Source: Metellina segmentata (Eukaryota; Arthropoda; Arachnida; Araneae; Tetragnathidae). Taken from it: DNA of 64,000 bases. The stretch spans positions 125,314,220 to 125,378,219 of the forward strand of contig OX375876.1 of assembly GCA_947359465.1 (NCBI GenBank), in the 5' to 3' direction. The position numbers were made by a program, and so were the translations under genes. The notes under the pieces are model-generated. The model was not told the origin of the DNA. It searched no databases and worked only from the letters and a program-made list of their open reading frames with translations. Of this stretch, positions 60,936 through 64,000 are shown one piece after another (position 1 is the stretch's first letter; each line of letters begins with the position of its first letter).

Positions 60936-61275
60936 GTACACACAAGTACTCATTTCGCGCGATTTGCTATACATATATTCTATCGAAGAAAACGTGTTTA
61001 TTTCGCTAACTTAGTGTAAAAAAGTATATTTTGTAACACAAAATAGACGTTACTGGATCAACTATTAATAATTACTTCAGACCGGAGAAGCGTGTGCGGC
61101 GAGCTGCTGCGCCGTGGGGAACTACGGTACAAATTGCACGCACGGTGGACGTACATCGACGCAGCGGCGCCGGAGGCATGTGTGCACTACACCATTGGAT
61201 CTAATGTATCTCAGACCGCACTTTCTTTGCGGCAGCGGCGCCGTACGTTTAAAAGCCGGATGTGTGCACCGGACC
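60930..61275. mobile_element. Candidate MITE, PIF/Harbinger-like, 346 bp
   Basis: The left end GGTTCGGTACACACA and the right end TGTGTGCACCGGACC are inverse repeats over 15 bp with two mismatches. TAA flanks both sides (60,927-60,929 and 61,276-61,278). A 3-bp TAA/TTA target duplication is characteristic of PIF/Harbinger elements. The interior is much more GC-rich than its surroundings (for example GCGGCGAGCTGCTGCGCC near 61,096) and has no convincing coding frame; a 64-residue frame at 61,092-61,286 runs out of the element. The element would need a transposase supplied elsewhere. Confidence 0.65.
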
Positions 61276-61302
61276 TAAAGATTTAACTTTTCGCTTGCCG
61301 AG

Positions 61303-61316
61303 GTTGCCATGGAAAC
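61303..61316 (+). promoter_or_regulatory. X-box-like motif (RFX type)
   Basis: GTTGCCATGGAAAC is a near-palindrome matching the RFX/DAF-19 X-box consensus. There is no gene downstream in the window, and it lies in repeat-derived DNA, so a regulatory role is doubtful. Confidence 0.3.
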
Positions 61317-61367
61317 CATAATAATCGTAATGTCGGTGGGTTGGCTTAACATGCCATAACTTGCTAC

Positions 61368-61437
61368 TAGAAGTGCGCCAAAAAAAACCCGCCAAAATCG
61401 TTGCCACCGCTTTAAATGTAGACTGAAGCTGTACCAA
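61368..61437 (-). repeat. Inverted repeat, right arm
   Basis: TAGAAGTGCGCC at the start and GTAGACTGAAGCTGTACCAA at the end mirror the left arm at 59,535-59,600. Pairing is lost inward of the TAGAAGTGCGCC end. Confidence 0.8.
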
Positions 61438-61790
61438 TTTTTTATGTATATTTGCATTTGATTTCTATGTATATTTGGATAATGTAGGGACAGGTGTAAA
61501 AAGTTCATAATCAAAATTGTTTTTTCAGTTTTTTCAATTGATATTGTTAGAGTTCTATTAAAGGTTCCAACCCTTAAAATAAAAATTAAAATATCTGATG
61601 AGAAAAAATACAAATTGTTTGTGGAGTAATCCTTTTACCCCATCTGACCCTAAATATTTAAAAATATTGTGTGGGAACTGTATATCGGTACTAATTACGA
61701 ATCTCAACATTTCTTAAGGGATTTGTAAAATCAGGGAAATTTGCGCCCGGCTAACGGAAATGTACCATAGTTTTTTGCGAAATTAGCGGA
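61438..61790. other. AT-rich DNA with one ATCAGGGAAAT remnant
   Basis: No gene is recognised. The overlapping minus-strand frame (61,275-61,613, 112 residues) runs through the inverted arm and has no domain signature. AAAATCAGGGAAATTTG near 61,727 is the only link to a known pattern here. Confidence 0.55.
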
Positions 61791-61791
61791 T

Positions 61792-61859
61792 CCGTATATA
61801 AGCCGACACCCCCACTTTAGCTTTAGAAAAAGTTCCAAACATACTCGGCTTATACACGG
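61792..61859. repeat. ATATAAGCCGA hairpin, right
   Basis: CCGTATATAAGCCGA at 61,792-61,806 and CTCGGCTTATACACGG at 61,844-61,859 form an imperfect inverted pair around a 37-bp loop. This resembles a short palindromic transposon remnant. It shares its 15-mer with 58,508. Confidence 0.65.
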
Positions 61860-62494
61860 AAATATACGTAAATGCACGACAAAAGTGAAATTTTTATTCA
61901 CTTGATTTTTTTTATTTTTATATTTAACTTAGAATATGTTTTTTGAAGAACCAACTAGGAAAATGTGTATATGTATTTATCACAGCAAAAACTAATTAAT
62001 TTTATCCAAATGTTTACAGTTCATGAAGTTCTAGTGATTATTTTTCGATTCTTTCTAATTTTATGATAATCTAAAAATCTGAATGTATGTGCATTCTTAC
62101 CATGGATGTTTTTTATTTCAATAATTGTAATATATGTTGTCACTGATTTACTGTATTTTGTTTCACAAATTTTAAAAACAGACGGTTCGGATTAAACAAA
62201 CTAGGATGAAGGTTTTAGTGTAATTCAAGATTATCCTTAAATAACTTGTTGTTAAACCAAACAATGTGTTTCTTATGTATGATACTATAAAACAACATTG
62301 TTTAAAACGACTTTACTTGAAATAAAAGTGACTAACATTTGTTGGACTCAAAATTTGTAATTATTTTATCAATGTTCTGCGAAAAAAAATATCAATATAT
62401 CGTGTGATTTTTTTACATAAAAATACGAAAATTTCCCTAAGAAGGTCTCCAGATGCTTCACCTTTTTATTGGTGTACAGTTCATACTTCTCGGG
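61860..62494. other. AT-rich non-coding DNA
   Basis: I find no open frame of note, no tRNA-like fold and no tandem repeat here. Confidence 0.6.
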
Positions 62495-62539
62495 ACTGAA
62501 CTCCTCCCCCCTCAGTCATCAACCCTAGTCACGCCTATG
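62495..62539 (-). repeat. CATAGGCGT motif, outer right arm (inverted)
   Basis: ACTGAACTCCTCCCCCC at the start and TAGTCACGCCTATG at the end are the inverse of the block at 58,345-58,390, with several changes in the middle. Confidence 0.6.
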
Positions 62540-62905
62540 CTTCTGTGATGTTTCTTCCAATACTGATGAATGATTTCATGTCTTAATCTCATCATAAATA
62601 TTACAGTTGCATGTAGTTATCCACAAGTATATAATTAATACACTTATTAAAAAATTGTGAGCACTCATAGACGAAAGAATCAGAATCGATAGAATTTTTA
62701 CCGAAGTACTATAAGCAAATCAAGTTTAAATCTGAGAAATTACGAAAAAATCGACGTTTTAATTACTAATTTAAATGTATTGTAAATTTTAAAATTCACC
62801 ATAAAAACATCTGGTAAATATTGTATAAACTAGGGTAAAATATTGTAAAAACAACATTCTTTTTGCAAGTGATTTCTCTTTTATTTTAACACTCAATGTA
62901 TCAAT
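62540..62905. other. AT-rich non-coding DNA
   Basis: Nothing is recognised between the inverted motif and the start of the 0.9-kb degenerate repeat. Confidence 0.55.
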
Positions 62906-62908
62906 AAA

Positions 62909-63000
62909 AATCTTCTCCATCTTGTTCCCTCTACAATTTTAAATAGACCATGTTAATCTCTTAATTTTCTGATCTCTACTTTTACGGGAAGCCGTCTCAA
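62909..63000 (+). repeat. Degenerate 0.9-kb direct repeat, first
   Basis: AATCTTCTCCATCTTGTTCCC, then ACCATGTTAA and AATTTTCTGATC, is matched at 63,805-63,890 by a diverged copy in the same order and orientation. Confidence 0.7.
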
Positions 63001-63119
63001 AAAGCAAGCCTTTTTCCTCGCCAAATTAAAAAAAAAAACGTTGCTGTGATAAATTTGATATCTGGAAAATATATAAGTTAGTCAGAAAATGTTACCTTCA
63101 TTTCCGTGAAGATAAATGT

Positions 63120-63640
63120 ATGATCAGAATGAATGTTATCGCTCCGCGATCTAAAAATTACGAAATTTGTATGAGCTACACATATGACAGTTTTAGTTTT
63201 GTGTATCGGAACTTACGATCTTAAATTCCCGAAATTTTTATATAAACAACTTATAATCGCATCAAAAATTTATTTAATAACAAATTTACAAAATAATAGT
63301 ACTATACGAAAGAGTACATTCTAAGGTTTGCAGTGATGCTTTGAAATTTAAAAATAATAGTATAAGCTATAGATATGACAGTTAATAAAAATTGACGGAA
63401 ATTTACCAATATTCCAAAATTTGTATGACCAACTTTTGATCGCATCGAATTTATTTATTAACCCATTTCGAAAATAATTGTACCGTAAGAAAGAGTATAT
63501 TCTAAGGTTTTGTGCGATGTTTTTTAATTAAAAACTAATAGTAATAAGCTATAGATATGACAGTTCACCAAAAAAATAACGAAAATGTACCGGTTTTTCC
63601 CGAATTTTAAAAACATATTACCAGGAACCAAATTGAAATT
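63120..63640 (+). repeat. About 185-bp tandem repeat, three degenerate copies
   Basis: The ends of AGCTACACATATGACAG or AGCTATAGATATGACAG fall at 63,190, 63,381 and 63,563, giving periods of 191 and 182 bp. Between them GATCGCATC or AATCGCATC, GAAAGAGTAYATTCTAAGG and a TTTGTATGA group recur in order. The arrangement looks like a short minisatellite or a triplicated element fragment. Confidence 0.75.
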
Positions 63641-63804
63641 TCTTAAATAGCTCGACGAACTGCAAAAATTCACGTTTAGAAGCACTCTAAAAAATCACGA
63701 CTGAAGACTGAAAATTTGTACGTCTTTTGCTCACTCGCGTTTGAAATTTCGCTTTTTCACTTAGACACTTAATAAATACTAAACTAATAGCCTCATCGGG
63801 AAAA
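63641..63804. other. AT-rich non-coding DNA
   Basis: No feature is recognised. TAGCTCGACGAACTGC near 63,647 is the only GC-rich patch. Confidence 0.5.
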
Positions 63805-63930
63805 AATCTTCTTTTTCGTGTTCCCTGTTCAATTTTGAACAAACCATGTTAAATTCATAATTTTCTGATCCGTACTTTCTCAGTAAACTGTCTAAGAATC
63901 GATGCAACGGCGGCTGCGGCAACGTTTTTT
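63805..63930 (+). repeat. Degenerate 0.9-kb direct repeat, second
   Basis: It repeats the 62,909 block at an offset of about 896 bp with many substitutions. It continues into a GC-rich patch (CAACGGCGGCTGCGGCAACG) that may correspond to AACGTTGCTG in the first copy. Confidence 0.65.
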
Positions 63931-64000
63931 TAAAATAAAAAGCGATAATTTTTTTTTTTGATTTTTTAAAATCAAGTGTTAATTAATGAATATGCATCAA

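Noticed and set aside
61092..61286. 64-residue plus-strand frame in the GC-rich patch
   Set aside because: It crosses the end of the MITE candidate, has no recognisable domain, and its openness follows from GC content.
61275..61613. 112-residue minus-strand frame
   Set aside because: It runs through an inverted-repeat arm and AT-rich DNA, and has no domain signature or sensible start context.
58345..62539. A single 4.2-kb autonomous DNA transposon bounded by CATAGGCGT ends
   Set aside because: No transposase or other long frame lies inside, and the same end block terminates each copy of the satellite-edge repeat, so the pairing may be coincidental.

Overview
The window is eukaryotic, most likely from an arthropod and probably an insect. 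It carries no host gene that I can support. The clue to the lineage is a complete Tc1/mariner-superfamily transposon whose transposase has an N-terminal helix-turn-helix typical of arthropod copies. AT-rich intergenic DNA packed with short inverted-repeat elements and insect-style interspersed repeats fits this. The species cannot be read from the sequence. Region 1 (1 to about 56,297) is one uninterrupted satellite array, all in one orientation. Its unit is about 17-18 bp, GGTCTCGACTCTTTTTT, with a T run of variable length. Two variant families alternate. Family A occupies about 1-9,315, 13,256-27,973 and 31,906-47,487. Family B occupies about 9,316-13,255, 27,974-31,905 and 47,488-55,660. 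A more diverged edge runs from 55,661 to 56,297. Above the monomer sits a hierarchy of kilobase-scale duplications with periods near 4,764, 6,140, 3,328, 2,390 and 803 bp, plus a 10.5-kb segment repeated 18.65 kb downstream. Eight sites carry what looks like a single inverted monomer. The many long open frames in this region are by-products of a repeat that lacks stop codons; they are not genes. Region 2 (56,298-58,390) is the satellite edge: three copies of a roughly 140-190 bp repeat. The middle copy contains an (AT)n tract into which a 1,503-bp DD41D mariner-like element has inserted. It has TA target duplications, 100-bp perfect terminal inverted repeats and an intact 358-residue transposase, so it looks young and possibly mobile. 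Region 3 (58,391-64,000) is AT-rich and gene-free. It looks like a nest of old mobile-element fragments: paired inverted motifs at 58.35/62.5 kb and 59.5/61.4 kb, repeated transposon-end-like motifs at 58.5 and 61.8 kb, a 1-kb insect-type interspersed repeat, a candidate PIF/Harbinger-like MITE with a TAA target duplication, and several short tandem repeats. The only protein-coding function supported in the window is the transposase.
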